Of a stretch of 64,000 nt of DNA, positions 32,106-44,704 are shown in pieces. The notes beneath the pieces are model-generated. The model had not been told where the DNA came from, did not search any database, and was given only the letters and a program-made list of their open reading frames with translations. Each line of letters begins with the position of its first letter. Positions within the stretch are counted from its first letter, which is position 1. The translations under genes and the position numbers were made by a program. Source of the stretch: Selaginella tamariscina (taxonomy: Eukaryota > Streptophyta > Lycopodiopsida > Selaginellales > Selaginellaceae); assembly GCA_003024785.1 (NCBI GenBank), contig PUQB01000222.1, positions 708,161-772,160 of the forward strand. Reading direction: 5' to 3'.

Positions 32106-34990
32106 TTTATGATGATCATGGAAGGATAATAATTACACACAGATGGAGTTCACTAGTAAGTAGGGTTGCAGCCCGAAGGAGAGACCAGAGAACCATGATG
32201 ACTCGTTTGAACAACTGGAGATCAACGAGTACCAACTAGCCAAAAGGATGTGTTGGGTTGGTGAGAGAGGTTAATGGAGGGCAAAGAGATACCCCGATTG
32301 CCATAATCAGCCCCTACCTCACCTACCCAAGAAAATGAGCAAACACCACATGGTTGAACCTCCAAGAAGCAGTAACCTAGCACAGGGCCACAAGTTGCAA
32401 ATGACAAAGAAATGTATGAAGAACCCATAGCACATTCGGATGTCATTCTAGGTGTAGAGCATGCAGGAATGAGCAGCACCTAGACAGGCAACCTCGCTGA
32501 CAATGACTTACTATGTAGAGTGGGACATATGGGAGCGATGGAAGCCCTCCACCTTTCTCGATGTATGCAAAGTGACTGCTACATGAGCCCCACACAAAGA
32601 ACTGAACCCATGTTCGACAAGTACCCGAGGGAGGAGACCTTGCACATGAGAACCCTAGGAGAGGGAGGCATGCACTAGAGGTAGGAATCTCGAGGCAGCA
32701 AAATCGGTGTAGGGAATGAGAGCCGGAGTCCAACGTGGCCAACATTATGAGGGACGTAAGGTAGGAAACCCAAGGCCATCATCACCCACCAGGGTAAGGT
32801 GGGAGAACCGTGGATGGCCAAAAAGAAGGGAGAAGAGCCTCATCTAAAGGCCCCGCATGGAGGGCACAATTACCGACGAAAACAACCTCTGCACTAGGAG
32901 TTTATCCAATCGAACGACTTAGCAGGCCAGGGTGAGTGCCAGGATGAGAGCCTAAGGCTTTAGAAGGCCGGGTTACACATGGGATGAGCACCCAACAAAG
33001 GTGGCTGGACGTCAACGAGTTGATGGATTGAGAAGAGGTACCAACAAGAAGGGCCACACAATGGTCACTTTGGGCACGAGACAAGGGGATTTTGTCCCAG
33101 GGTGAGGGAAATCCACCCAAACGACCAAGATTATATCGGCTCCATGAGAGAAATTTGCAAGGCGTATGGTAAAGCCACAACCATCAGAAGACGAGGGGAT
33201 ACCGTCTCTGGATGAGGAGAATCCGCCCCGATAGCCACGACCGTTTGACACTGTGAGGGAACTAACATGACGGCCGGTGGCGCATTCCCTCGTTTAGCTG
33301 GTGGCTTGGTAGGACCATGTGACCCTATAGTTTCACAAAGGAGAGCCCCAAGGGATAGTCAAGAGGAGCTCATCCTCGTCACCTACCTCAACTGAAGGGT
33401 GGGGGTGCGAGGGAGAAAAAGGGTACTCATAGGATACCAGAACGTGAACTACAGCACGTCCAAAGTGAAGGGTCTAGATCAAAGCACCTCCCAAGCTTAA
33501 TAGGATGCCATGGGAATTAATCTAGTGCAATCGGATGCAGGAGAGTATAGTAACAGTGCCCTTACCCACATTCCAGGGAGCGAAGGGCAAGAGATAGATT
33601 AGCATGTACACAAGTTCAGGCAGGTATGCGAGTTGAAGAGCATAAACGACAATCACAAGAAGCTGAGTGCATTCGCATGCACTCTAGACAAAAAGGCACA
33701 CGCCTGGTAGATGCAATTCCATGAGGCAAACAAGGTGTTTCTGGACACCTTCCCAAAGAAAAAGAGCAAGAAAGAGGTAAGCCCATAAGCTAACGAGCTT
33801 GAAGTAGAAAGCAGGAGAGTCAGTTGATGAATACACGGTCTGCATGCTGAGGTACATCGCCTGGCTAAGGGATGTCCCAGTCGACCTGACCAAGAAATGT
33901 GATATCAAAAGGGACTGCGGCCTGAGATTCATAAATGGATCGGGCCTAAACAACGATCAGATGTTCAGTTACTTTGATACGTCAAGAAAGTTGAGAAGTG
34001 TTAAGCCGAGAGACGCCAAGAGAAGAAGATGCAAGACAAATCAGACACCAAGGGGGCAAAAAACACCACCATGGATGAGGAAAACCTTTCAGACATCCCA
34101 AAGCCTGCCAGAAAGAAGAGACAGTCGGAACCAGGGGGCACGAGCAATCATAACGAAGGGAGACCCACAAGGCGATAGCACAGTAGGAGGACCTAACTAC
34201 AACTCTCACCCATTTAAGATACATCGCATATGGGGACAAATATTGTAAGGTGTGTAATGTATGCGGATCCCACAACACATATGATTGATATTGACTGGCC
34301 GAACTCATGAGCAATATGCTACCATAGGTAGCTGCATTAACGGTGGAACAGAAGGCAGAAGGGATACAAATAGCCGGGGAAGTTATGGGTAGAATAGAAG
34401 GGAACAACCAACCTCGCAGAAGGTCATGGTTAGGAGATCAGAGTTGTAAGTCCCGCTCTTGGAGTGACAACCCTATTGACCTAGCTACAATGATAGAAAG
34501 AGGCAACTGGAACGTAGGGAGATGACGTGCACGCTATGTGGTGGCCTGCACCTACTCTACCGGTGCTCCTGGGTATCATTAATCAAACCCATGTTAGAAG
34601 CGCAAGCGCCCGGCATTGTAAGGGTGGTGAATGGACAGACTCCCATTGACCCACACTAATCCCCACACCGCAGGCAAACCAAGTAACGGTAGTACTACTA
34701 GGTTGGGACGACAAGATGAACACAACACCAAAGCCCCCTAGCGAACGAACAACGTGCGTAGAACCAGAAGAACGGGAAGGCACCACGAGAAGGCATGGGT
34801 AGCAAACCCTTAGTGTTGAAGTCATGGGTAAGAAAGCAAACCAACATACTAACTGCTCCAGGATCGACGAAGCCCAACCAGAGGCGAGGATTGAGGGGAA
34901 CAGTGAGGAGGTGGGAATGCCTTGTCTTCAACATAGGAGAGGCCAGGGCATCGATAGGACAAGAAGCGCCACTTATTCTAGCCACGTTAT
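32106..34990 (+). mobile_element. Decayed gypsy internal region with gag remnants
   Basis: Follows the LTR directly. Around 33690-33870 the plus strand gives FHEANKVFLDTFPKKKSKKEV, like the core of a retrotransposon gag. A Cys-Cys-His remnant (CKVCNVCGSHNTYD, about 34238-34285) and a second knuckle-like CTLCGGLHLLYRC (about 34528-34568) follow. Stops are frequent and no polymerase could be found before the (CT)n and (CA)n tract at 35025. A second LTR was not found within the window. The element is probably truncated. Confidence 0.6.
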
Positions 34991-35629
34991 ACGAGGCTCA
35001 ACCACAAGGATATATATTATAATTCATTTATCTCTCTCTCACACACACACATGTATTTATATATGTGTGTATATATGTATATTATAATTTATATATATTT
35101 CTCTCTCACAAACACAAACTCAAGGAGGTAGGGAAGTGGTGGCAGAATTAATCCTACCACCCTTCCGCCTCTTAGAATGATGGGCGATATTAATCCTGCC
35201 ACCCTATATGTGAATGTACATGTGTATTAGTATATATAATCCTTTATCTTCTTTTATTTAATTTTATAATCTTATTATAATATTTTGAGTGAAAACTAGT
35301 AAACCCTATAAAACTGTCCAAAGTTTGCATTTGTGGTGGTGCTAGAACTGAATAATGTATGTTTTTTGCACTATCATAAACATGAGCTTTTGACACTTAA
35401 TCCGCTCACTTCTCTCTAAGACGACGAAGGGTGTATATGAATGTACCAATGTATTAGCATATATAAGTTTCTTATCTCTCTCTCACACACACCTTTAACT
35501 TATATGTACATGTTTATTTGTATATTATAATTCCTTCTCTTTTAGGCCTGGCAAGATTAATCCTGCCAAGACGATTACTCTTTCAATCAGGCTTGGCAGA
35601 ATTAATCCACCATCTAATTAATCTGACCA
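34991..35629. other. Spacer with (CT)n(CA)n tracts
   Basis: Contains CTCTCTCTCACACACACACA-type repeats near 35030 and again near 35475. The motif GGCAGAATTAATCCTACCACC recurs several times in variant form between 35140 and 35610, which is a small local repeat cluster. No gene is seen. Confidence 0.6.
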
Positions 35630-36275
35630 TGTCACAACCTTTCTTTCTCCCCTTATGCCAACTAGGTAAAGAGCCAATTGGTATTTATGAGAGGGCCTTT
35701 GGTCATAATGACTCAGTTACGCTTGAGTCTTTTTGCTCACATATCCCACAATCTTTACTTAGTAGTCAGCCCATCAAGTTAGAACTATGACACTCTCAAC
35801 CCATTTGAGAAACTGGATGCCCTCATTCACAGACTCAACGGTTGCTACTATGCCTTCCTCTAGAAGGTGTAGCCAGAGGCGTTTCTACTCATGCTTGGCT
35901 CTACTTACGCTTGACTCGCACCCAACTCAGAGGCGATCCCCACATTGTGTGACCACTTGGTTGTACTCGCATCACATGTCAATTGGGCCAAAGGCAATCA
36001 TAGAGCTGCTTGATTGTACACAAGTGCACCAACCTTAGTGGCGTGAGCTTTATTCAAAGTTCATTCCTTAATGAGAATCAAACTCGGGACCGCTCTAATA
36101 CCAAATGTTAGAGCCTTTCCCTCCCCCTTATGCCAACTAGGCAAAGGGCTAATTGGTGTTTATGAGAGGGCCCCTGGTCATGATGACTTAATTACGCTTG
36201 AGTCTTTTTGCCCATATATCCATACATCCACAATCTTTACCTAAGTAATCAACTCATCAAGTTAGAACTATGACA
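35630..36275 (-). mobile_element. TRIM: miniature LTR retroelement, 646 bp
   Basis: Two related LTRs, 35630-35792 (163 bases) and 36106-36275 (170 bases), each begin TGT and end CTATGACA. They enclose 313 bases without coding capacity. Just inside the right LTR the minus strand reads TGGTATTAGAGC, one mismatch from the initiator-Met tRNA primer site, so the element is transcribed from the minus strand. A purine stretch (GGGTTGAGAG on the minus strand) abuts the left LTR as polypurine tract. No matching 5-base target duplication is visible (GACCA versus ACTTC). The structure fits terminal-repeat retrotransposons in miniature, which depend on enzymes from other elements. Confidence 0.85.
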
Positions 36276-37331
36276 ACTTCAGAGAAAATATTTAAGTTTT
36301 AATAGTGTATTTATATATTTGGTTTCATATAAGTGTATTTGTATCTTTATAAAATTGCATTCAATTGTATATTATGCAGAAAGGCGGCTTGATTAAACAA
36401 AGTGATTCAACCATTAGTATGGAGTCGTCTTTAAATTATGGTAAGAATTAAAATAAAATCTAATATACTTAGATATCGAGAACTTATGATTTTTGTATTT
36501 AAATGTGGCATTGAGATGACATTAAAGACGAGGAGAAGATAAGATGGGAAGGGAATCAACTTAGCCATATTTCAAAATAAATAAGAAGCACATTGAATCA
36601 ACCATGGTTGTTATCAAATTAATCTCTGTCACATCACGTGAACAAACAAAATAATTGAAATAGATTCAATAGTCAAGCACCCAAGAGTAGACTACAAATT
36701 GAGATTGAACAATGCTCAAAATATATATTTTTCACTAATGTAACATTCTCATATCCGAAAGAGGTAAATATGACTCGAACCTTGGGTGGTTATGTCGGTT
36801 TGTTAATTACAACATTCACGTTTTCACTAATAAGGTTGATTGTGAAATTCTTTTTTAATTAAATGAAAGCCCATTTATGGAGGAGATTCGGCTAAATGTC
36901 TTCTTTGAGGATTTGAATACCTATCGAGTAAGTGTATTCACTGTAGATATTTTTCACAATATAGAAGATTCACGAATGAAGCAATCGTCCTAACTGTTAT
37001 TGAAGAAGAACACAACGACATTATTAGAGAGATTGAGAGGGTAGCTCAATCCCAAGTTCTTTACTGGTCATGTTCAATTTGCTTGGAAATCTTTAGAAAC
37101 TAAAAGAATATGCCAAGAACACTAGAACAACTGCAGTCAGGCCACACATCTTGACTCTGACTTTAAGCTCACAGTGTCAGTGAACTTTAAGTCAACTGAC
37201 AGTGTGAGCCCTGACTCTGACTCTAACAACTTTAAGCTCACATGGTTGAAGCTCTGAACATAATTACAATGGAGGAGATGGATGTGTTAGTTAATTTGGT
37301 GGTTGATGGCAAACTATAGTTTAGCAACAAC
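36276..37331. other. Unidentified decayed DNA
   Basis: No supported gene. Around 37130-37250 the text CTGACTCTGACTTTAAGCTCACA recurs in variants, a short local repeat. The last five bases ACAAC are the left target duplication of LARD-2. Sequence on the far side (44705 on) continues this same pre-insertion locus. Confidence 0.5.
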
Positions 37332-39147
37332 TGTCAGAGTTTTAACCCAAAGGTCCAACACGTGGCTGCCAAGTGGCCATTCGGCGTATCACCCTGTGTG
37401 AGCAACGCTAAGTTTCCCAGAACAACCCCAACGACCCCTAGGGTTAGACTCTAATGCCCAAGTGGACAGGAGACTTAGGGTTTAGCCTAAGTCTCCCTAG
37501 AATGTCTGCCCCCAGAACCCTTGAGGGATAACCCTAGTTGACTTAGGGTTTAGCCTAAGTCTCCCTAGAGTGTCTACCCCAAAACCCTTGAGGGATAACC
37601 CTAGTTGACTTAGGGTCTTGCCCTAGAAGACCTAGACAGGCTCATGCCCTAACCCCCATCAAGGAGACGTGTGTTCCACACATACCCCTGACAGAGCTAA
37701 GGCATCGTCACTTACCCCTTGAGGAATCACCCTCATCCGGGAGTACAACCCCTTTAGGGCGACAAGGGGTACCCTGAACCACGACTAACCCCTAAGGGTT
37801 TGAGTGGCCAAGTTATACCCTAGACCTAGGGCTAGTACTTAGTGAGGACACGAGTGTGCGCCGTAGGCGGAACGAGTGTTCTGCTAAGCAAACTCCCTAA
37901 GGCTAGGTTTGGGATAACCCTAAGCACATGACCTTGCGAGTGCCTTACGAAAGGGCTTCTGCTAATAGCTTAGGTTGTTCAACCCCTGGATTCCAAGGAG
38001 AACACTCCCCTAGCCAAGTGTGCCAAAGCACACCTAGTTACGAGACCTAACCTCCCTTGAGCGGATGCCCAAGGCTTAGCACCCTAGTGCAAGCACAAGC
38101 ATGCTGTTTTGCTAGAGTATCCAACCCCTTGGCGACAAGCCCATGACATAACCCCAAAGGGCGTGCCTCAGGTTGTACCATGTGACGTTTAGCCCAGTGT
38201 CACATCTCCATGTGACACTGCCTTCCCGATGTGGGCTATCATGCCATAGCCCTTAGATTCAAGAGTTGCACCAAGTGCCACAAACGTGGCTCCTAAATGC
38301 CAACTCTAGAACCCTCAATGAACCCTCAGGAACCAGGTAACGTGAACCTGTCAAACAAGATCCCACGCCCACAGTTGGACAAGGACACGGATGTGCCTTG
38401 CTTGGCTGTGAGTGCTACACCTAGCTTGACGTGGAGGAGGAGGCTGGAGACAAGCCTCAACCTCTGCCTCTTGGAACGTGCATCCGACAAGACCTCCCAG
38501 GCATGGATTCGCCAACGTTAAGGGTAAGCTACCCCGAAGGTGGGACGTACCCCTGGCATCTGGAAGTTAGGGCGGCACAACAGAGGGTTGTACCTTAACG
38601 ACACAAGCTGAAGCTTGCACCGGCAGAAGAGCAACGAACTCATTCATGAACCCAGGAGCTCTCCTACATATACTCTACCTTATTTATGTGACGGAGCCCC
38701 CCCCCTCTTTTCCTATGTGTTAGTGGGCTGGCACTGAATTTAGCCCCTTAGATAAATTAGCAATATGAGCCTATAACTCACCCTTACTCCTACCCCTAAA
38801 CCCTACCCAAGGGGGTGGGGGTTTTAGGGCGTGGGTTAGGGCAACCCTAGGGTTAGGTCAACCCTAGGGGTGTTCCTAACCCTACTTAACACGCCAAACT
38901 CATCTGCAAAGACCAATCAGCCTATTCGGGACGTCAAAATTGGGGGTGGGTTTCTAGAAGGTAAGTTCTAGCTTCGCTTAGAGTTTCCTGCAAATACCTA
39001 ATGACACCCGGCCGGACCATCACCAGATACCCAAGTGCACTAAGCGGGCCTGTTTCCTACTACATCTAGGGTCCATCAACATAGTACAGTAGGTAACAAC
39101 AGTCAACGTCCAAAGTAAAGGGTCGAGTCATAGTAAAAACTATGACA
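37332..39147. repeat. LARD-2 left LTR
   Basis: 1816 bases, nearly identical to 42867-44699. It lacks an 11-base tandem duplication (CAACACGTGG region) present in the right LTR and differs in several single-base indels. It contains telomere-like motifs at about 38790-38870 and a C-run near 38695. Confidence 0.92.
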
Positions 39148-42100
39148 CACTCCCCGCCTTTGAAAATGTCAACGTCCTCGTTGACGTCCAACTCCAAGAC
39201 TAGATAATGTTAGAAAAACTAACCAAAACTAACATATCACTCTATGCGGAGTTAGCCAAAAGTTCACATAATTTCATTACCCCCTTGCATTACGCGAAGC
39301 CAAGTACTTCAGAACCGTCGTTCACTGAGTCGTAAACCCAGCTGCCGGAGGCACCACCGACATGAAGTCACTTGGAGACCTTTTGCACGTCTGCAAAGTC
39401 TGTCACCCGACGCACACAACACTGGTTAATTTCTTTACTTAACTAGAATTTATATTGGAGGCCTCTAGTTAGTGTTGTTGCCGGCCCCTTGGTTAATAAG
39501 AAATAAAGACTTGCTTTAATATTAAACACTATTGACGACCTCTATCATCTAGCACAAAAGCACTTCTCAAATGCTTGACCAAACGCATTTCTTTGATTTT
39601 CCAATGGTCCACATTTCCACATGTTACGGTATTATAGCTTCATTTTCTGCATCCCTCGGTGTTTCTCATTACCCCTTTTCATAAGGGTCTGCTACTATAC
39701 CTATCCTCGTTAGTATATAGCTACGCCAGACTAAGTATGAGACTTTTATCGGAATCAAGCTCTTTTCCGATACAAGAGTACAATTCGTAAAACCCTGTTC
39801 TTTTAAACATGTCAATCTGGCCAGAGGCGATCACAGAGGCGCATGGCTGTACACATGTATACAACAAGGTCTTCCAACTGCCATCCACTTGGTGTGTTAT
39901 TAACATAAATTTATTCCCGATAGGAATCAAATTCAGTCAAATTGCACCAAGTGTGATAGCACTACCATTCGTTTTCGCAACCAACTTTGTACTCTTTCAT
40001 AACACCGACCAGTTCAGGGACCAGATAAGCTAACATACCTTTCTTACAAACCAATGTGGAAACCAGGAAATTCAACCCATCTCTGCCTCAATCGAAACTT
40101 TAGATAACACGTCTCTTAATTGTCACTCATTGTACTCATTCCCCAAAGAGCACAACTACTGCCATTCAATAATTCCTAACTCCTTATCGTACTAAGTTCA
40201 AAATACCAATTTTAAGACTTAGTTTCCACGATAAGAGTCTCCCTGAATTCGAATACTGCACGCCTCCATAACATTATATTTATTTCCAACTCTTAAACTG
40301 ATTTCGTAAATGTTTCTCAACACTATACCGAAGTATAGCATTTTCACTAATTGAAGCAACTAGTGTTTTTGATAAACATCTTTTAAAACTAATCCTTATT
40401 CTATAAATAGTCGCAATTTCGATATTGATACTCTCGAATGGATAATGATCGTTTTAACGTTCAAATCCTAAGCTTATCAACTAGTTGTTATACTAGTGGA
40501 TATAAACTTACAATCATATCAATTTATCGAAAATGCTACAACTACATTAGATGGTCTTAGTTTACATGAACCGAACTTCAATTTTGAGACGGAAATAATG
40601 TTACGACAGTATTTCGAGGAACTTGTTCAGAGACTAAGAGGAATCATGAACTAGTGTCTGGTTCATCTAATTGATTTAGTAAGATATCAACCTCCACATA
40701 AATGTTATCATAACACTGAAGTGTTATATCAACTTCATGTTGTCATACCTTATAATTCAATAGATCTCCCCAAACATGAATAAAATCTAGTTCAGTATTG
40801 AACTAAGATACATTATTCACTCTAGACACCTAGCAATCCAGAAAGTACACATTGCCCCTCAAGCAATGTATTGAGAAATGTCTCATTTCTCAACTAACTT
40901 GAAAACACGTTTCAAGTTATAACACTAAGGTAGTGCCTTACCAAAGTGTTTTATATTTTATATTATGGCCACCTCATGTGATCATAACCAAGTTTGATAT
41001 TGAGCGCTCCAAACTCAATATTGAAGAGATATCATACTATACTTTGACAAGTCATTTATAACCAATCTTGAAAAGATTGTCACAAATTCTTCAAAGTTTA
41101 GAATATAAATATCTCAACAGATGAGGTGATAGGAAACCTCATATTCTCGAACCGGATATTGGACGAACCTTGAACTACAATCAAGAAGGGACACCATCTT
41201 CTTGAGCTAATCCCGCTACACAATATCATACTTACAAGAATATTGAACCAACTCAAGGAACACCATCAAACCTTGAGATAGAATAACAACTAACCCAAGG
41301 AAATACAATCAAACCTTGAGTCAAGAATAGTTCTATTTTTCAATATTCCGAAAGATTGAAGATACATACTTTATTTGTTCTTTAAGTGCCCACATTTGCG
41401 ACCATGATGCAGAGTCAAGAAACCGTCTTTTGAATAATCGTATTCGACTCTAAAATAAAATTGATATTGAAAATCAATATCAACTTTAATTCTCATCGAA
41501 CACCGACTCTCTGAGGAGGTACATGCACTTAAACCTCCAATGGAAATCCGACTATTACTAGCTCATTGGTAATTCTCAACATAAGTTATCAAACTTAGCA
41601 AGTTTCCTTACTTAGTCGAAAACAAAGTGAGAATCCCAAATCATGCTCTTCTTAACCAAGGAATCACCCTTGTTCAAGAGCTTATCCCCACATTGCAAAC
41701 AACGTTACAGTTTCAAGATTAAAGAGTTAACAATGAAAATGCACAAGTGTGCGCCGAACGCCTTCACTATGCAAGTTTATTACTCAGTAAACTAAAATGT
41801 AAACGTATGTTTCCAACATTACTCTTTCTGATAGATCATGCCATCTATCCCAAAAGTTGCATTGATAGGGATGCAACATTAAATCCGTCTACTGCCAAAA
41901 TATATTATTCTATCCCATTCTTAAGATCCCACATGAGATAACTTCATAATCAAGTTAGTTGAGTTAGCTAACTTGAATACAAAGTGCGCGCCTACAACCA
42001 ACTAAGGTTTCAAGTTGTACTTTGTTCAAATCAGACACTTGAACTTAGTAAACTATTTCACCTAATGTTACTTGCAGCTAGTCATCAAAGTATTACGTCC

Positions 42101-42866
42101 ATCGGACAATACTTTGATTACATTGGATCTTCGAACCAACTGCTTAACATATTCATCATATGTTAATATTCGACATTCCGTTGTATTATAAGTTCATCAC
42201 CATAGTCTGCTTCTAGAGTTACACTCTCGGAAACATGCACTATAATAAGAGCTTATTTTACACTTTATGTCAAAATGTAGTGTTCATTCTTTATGTTTGA
42301 ATATGCCCCTTTCCGAAGTCAAAGATGCACTTTGAACATAAGTCTTTCCCCGTTTGAACACTACAGTTGGATCGATATTGAATCTTGACATAAGCCAAAA
42401 CTCAAAGGACACTGTTGTTTCCAAATCATGTGTTATCCCAAATTCAAACACCTTAAAGAAAAAGAAAAATTTTCAATAATGGTAAGCTTAGCATATCACA
42501 TGATCCACTTCACAAGACTTAGTTTGTAAGCCAGAACAAACTAACATGCCACGTCTTGTGGAAACATATGGTAAAGTAACCTGGACAACCTTAAGGTAAG
42601 TAACCTAGAGAAAACGTAACCTGGCATGCAACTTGGAAGTTGCCTTCCGAGTGCTACCTTCGACATTGGAGTCCATAACCCACACCCACTTATTAAGTAG
42701 ATGTTCTTTGAAGAGTTATAGATCTCAGGACCAACTCTCCGCGCAGAATTCAGACGTTAGCCGAAAGTGATAGAGTACTTCAAAAATTTAGAACTAACTA
42801 AACCCTAAAATACACACTACTTTTAGGTAGTCCTACTGACCGCAGAGAATAGGCTCCGATACCAAT
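39148..42866 (-). other. LARD-2 internal region, non-coding
   Basis: 3719 bases with no gene. The polypurine tract lies at the left edge and the primer-binding site at the right edge (42841-42864), both on the minus strand. It aligns with LARD-1 20999-23857. About 39805-39862 is the block shared with the TRIM element. Many short near-palindromes such as CGATATTGATACT are present, but no clear structure could be assigned by eye. Confidence 0.85.
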
Positions 42867-44699
42867 TGTCAGAGTTTTAACCCAAAGGGCCAACACGTGG
42901 CAACACGTGGCTGCCAGGTGGCCATTCGGCGTCATCACCCTGTGTGAGCAACGCTAAGTTTCCCAGAACAACCCCAACGACCCCTAGGGTTAGACTCTAA
43001 TGCCCAAGTGGACAGGAGACTTAGGGTTTAGCCTAAGTCTCCCTAGAATGTCTGCCCCCAGAACCCTTGAGGGATAACCCTAGTTGACTTAGGGTTTAGC
43101 CTAAGTCTCCCTAGAGTGTCTACCCCCAAAACCCTTGAGGGATAACCCTAGTTGACTTAGGGTCTTGCCCTAGAAGACCTAGACAGGCTCATGCCCTAAC
43201 CCCCATCAAGGAGACGTGTGTTCCACACATACCCCTGACAGAGCTAAGGCATCGTCACTTACCCCTTGAGGAATCACCCTCATCCGGGAGTACAACCCCT
43301 TTAGGGCGACAAGGGGTACCCTGAACCACGACTAACCCCTAAGGGTTTGAGTGGCCAAGTTATACCCTAGACCTAGGGCTAGTACTTAGTGAGGACACGA
43401 GTGTGCGCCGTAGGCGGACACGAGTGTTCTGCTAAGCAAACTCCCTAAGGCTAGGTTTGGGATAACCCTAAGCACATGACCTTGCGAGTGCCTTACGAAA
43501 GGGCTTCTGCTAATGAGCTTAGGTTGTTCAACCCTGATTCCAAGGAGAACACTCCCCTAGCCAAGTGTGCCAAAGCACACCTAGTTATGAGACCTAACCT
43601 CCCTTGAGCGGATGCCCAAGGCTTAGCACCCTAGTGCAAGCACAAGCATGCTGTTTGCTGAGTATCCAACCCCTTGGCGACAAGCCCATGACATAACCCC
43701 AAAGGGCGTGCCTCAGGCGTTGTACCATGTGACGTTTAGCCCAGTGTCACATCTCCATGTGACACTGCCTTCCCGATGTGGGCTATCATGCCATAGCCCT
43801 TAGATTCAAGAGTTGCACCAAGTGCCACAAACGTGGCTCCTAAATGCCAACTCTAGAACCCCTCAATGAACCCTCAGGAACCAGGTAACGTGAACCTGTC
43901 AAACAAGATCCCACGCCCACAGTTGGACAAGGACACGGATGTGCCTTGCTTGGCTGAGTGCTACACCTAGCTTGACGTGGAGGAGGAGGCTGGAGACAAG
44001 CCTCAACCTCTGCCTCTTGGAACGTGCATTCCGACAAGACCTCCCAGGCATGGATTCGCCAACGTTAAGGGTAAGCTACCCCGAAGGTGGGACGTACCCC
44101 TGGCATCTGGAAGTTAGGGCGGCACAACAGAGGGTTGTACCTTAACGACACAAGCTGAAGCTTGCACCGGCAGAAGAGCAACGAACTCATTCATGAACCC
44201 AGGAGCTCTCCTACGTATACTCTACCTTATTTATGTGACGGAGCCCCCCCCCCCTCTTTTCCTATTGTGTTAGTGGGCTGGCACTGAATTCTAGCCCCTT
44301 AGATAAATTAGCAATATGAGCCTATAACTCACCCTTACTCCTACCCCTAAACCCTACCCAAGGGGGTGGGGGTTTTAGGGCGTGGGTTAGGGCAACCCTA
44401 GGGTTAGGTCAACCCTAGGGGTGTTCCTAACCCTACTTAACACGCCGAACTCATCTGCAAAGACCAATCAGCCTATTCGGGACGTCAAAATTGGGGGTGG
44501 GTTTCTAGAAGGTAAGTTCTAGCTTCGCTTAGAGTTTCCTGCAAATACCTAATGACACCCGGCCGGACCATCACCAGATACCCAAGTGCACTAAGCGGGC
44601 CTGTTTCCTACTACATCTAGGGTCCATCAACATAGTACAGTAGGTAACAACAGTCAACGTCCAAAGTAAAGGGTCGAGTCATAGTAAAAAACTATGACA
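42867..44699. repeat. LARD-2 right LTR
   Basis: 1833 bases. It contains a tandem 11-base duplication near 42890 (CAACACGTGG repeated), an 11-base C-run near 44244, and the telomere-like stretch at about 44340-44425. Confidence 0.92.
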
Positions 44700-44704
44700 A
44701 CAAC

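Larger units (their letters stand above)
37332..44699 (-). mobile_element. LARD-2: complete non-coding long-LTR retrotransposon
   Basis: 7368 bases with LTRs of 1816 and 1833 bases, starting TGTCAGAG and ending CTATGACA, flanked by the perfect 5-base repeat ACAAC (37327-37331 and 44700-44704). Next to the right LTR the minus strand reads TGGTATCGGAGC, one mismatch from the initiator-Met tRNA primer site. Next to the left LTR the minus strand reads AAAGGCGGGGAGTG, a polypurine tract. The element is therefore transcribed from the minus strand. Its 3.7-kb interior has no open frame of useful length and no gag or pol trace, the definition of a LARD. The LTRs look nearly identical by eye, so insertion was recent. 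It must have been mobilised by proteins from another element. Confidence 0.92.

Noticed and set aside
38790..38870. Interstitial telomere array
   Set aside because: The motifs are degenerate, interrupted, face both ways, and recur in every copy of the same LTR, so they belong to the retroelement and not to a telomere fusion.
37332..44699. Simple tandem segmental duplication of 1.8-kb blocks
   Set aside because: TG...CA ends, a 5-base target duplication, a primer-binding site and a polypurine tract show that the blocks are LTRs of one element.
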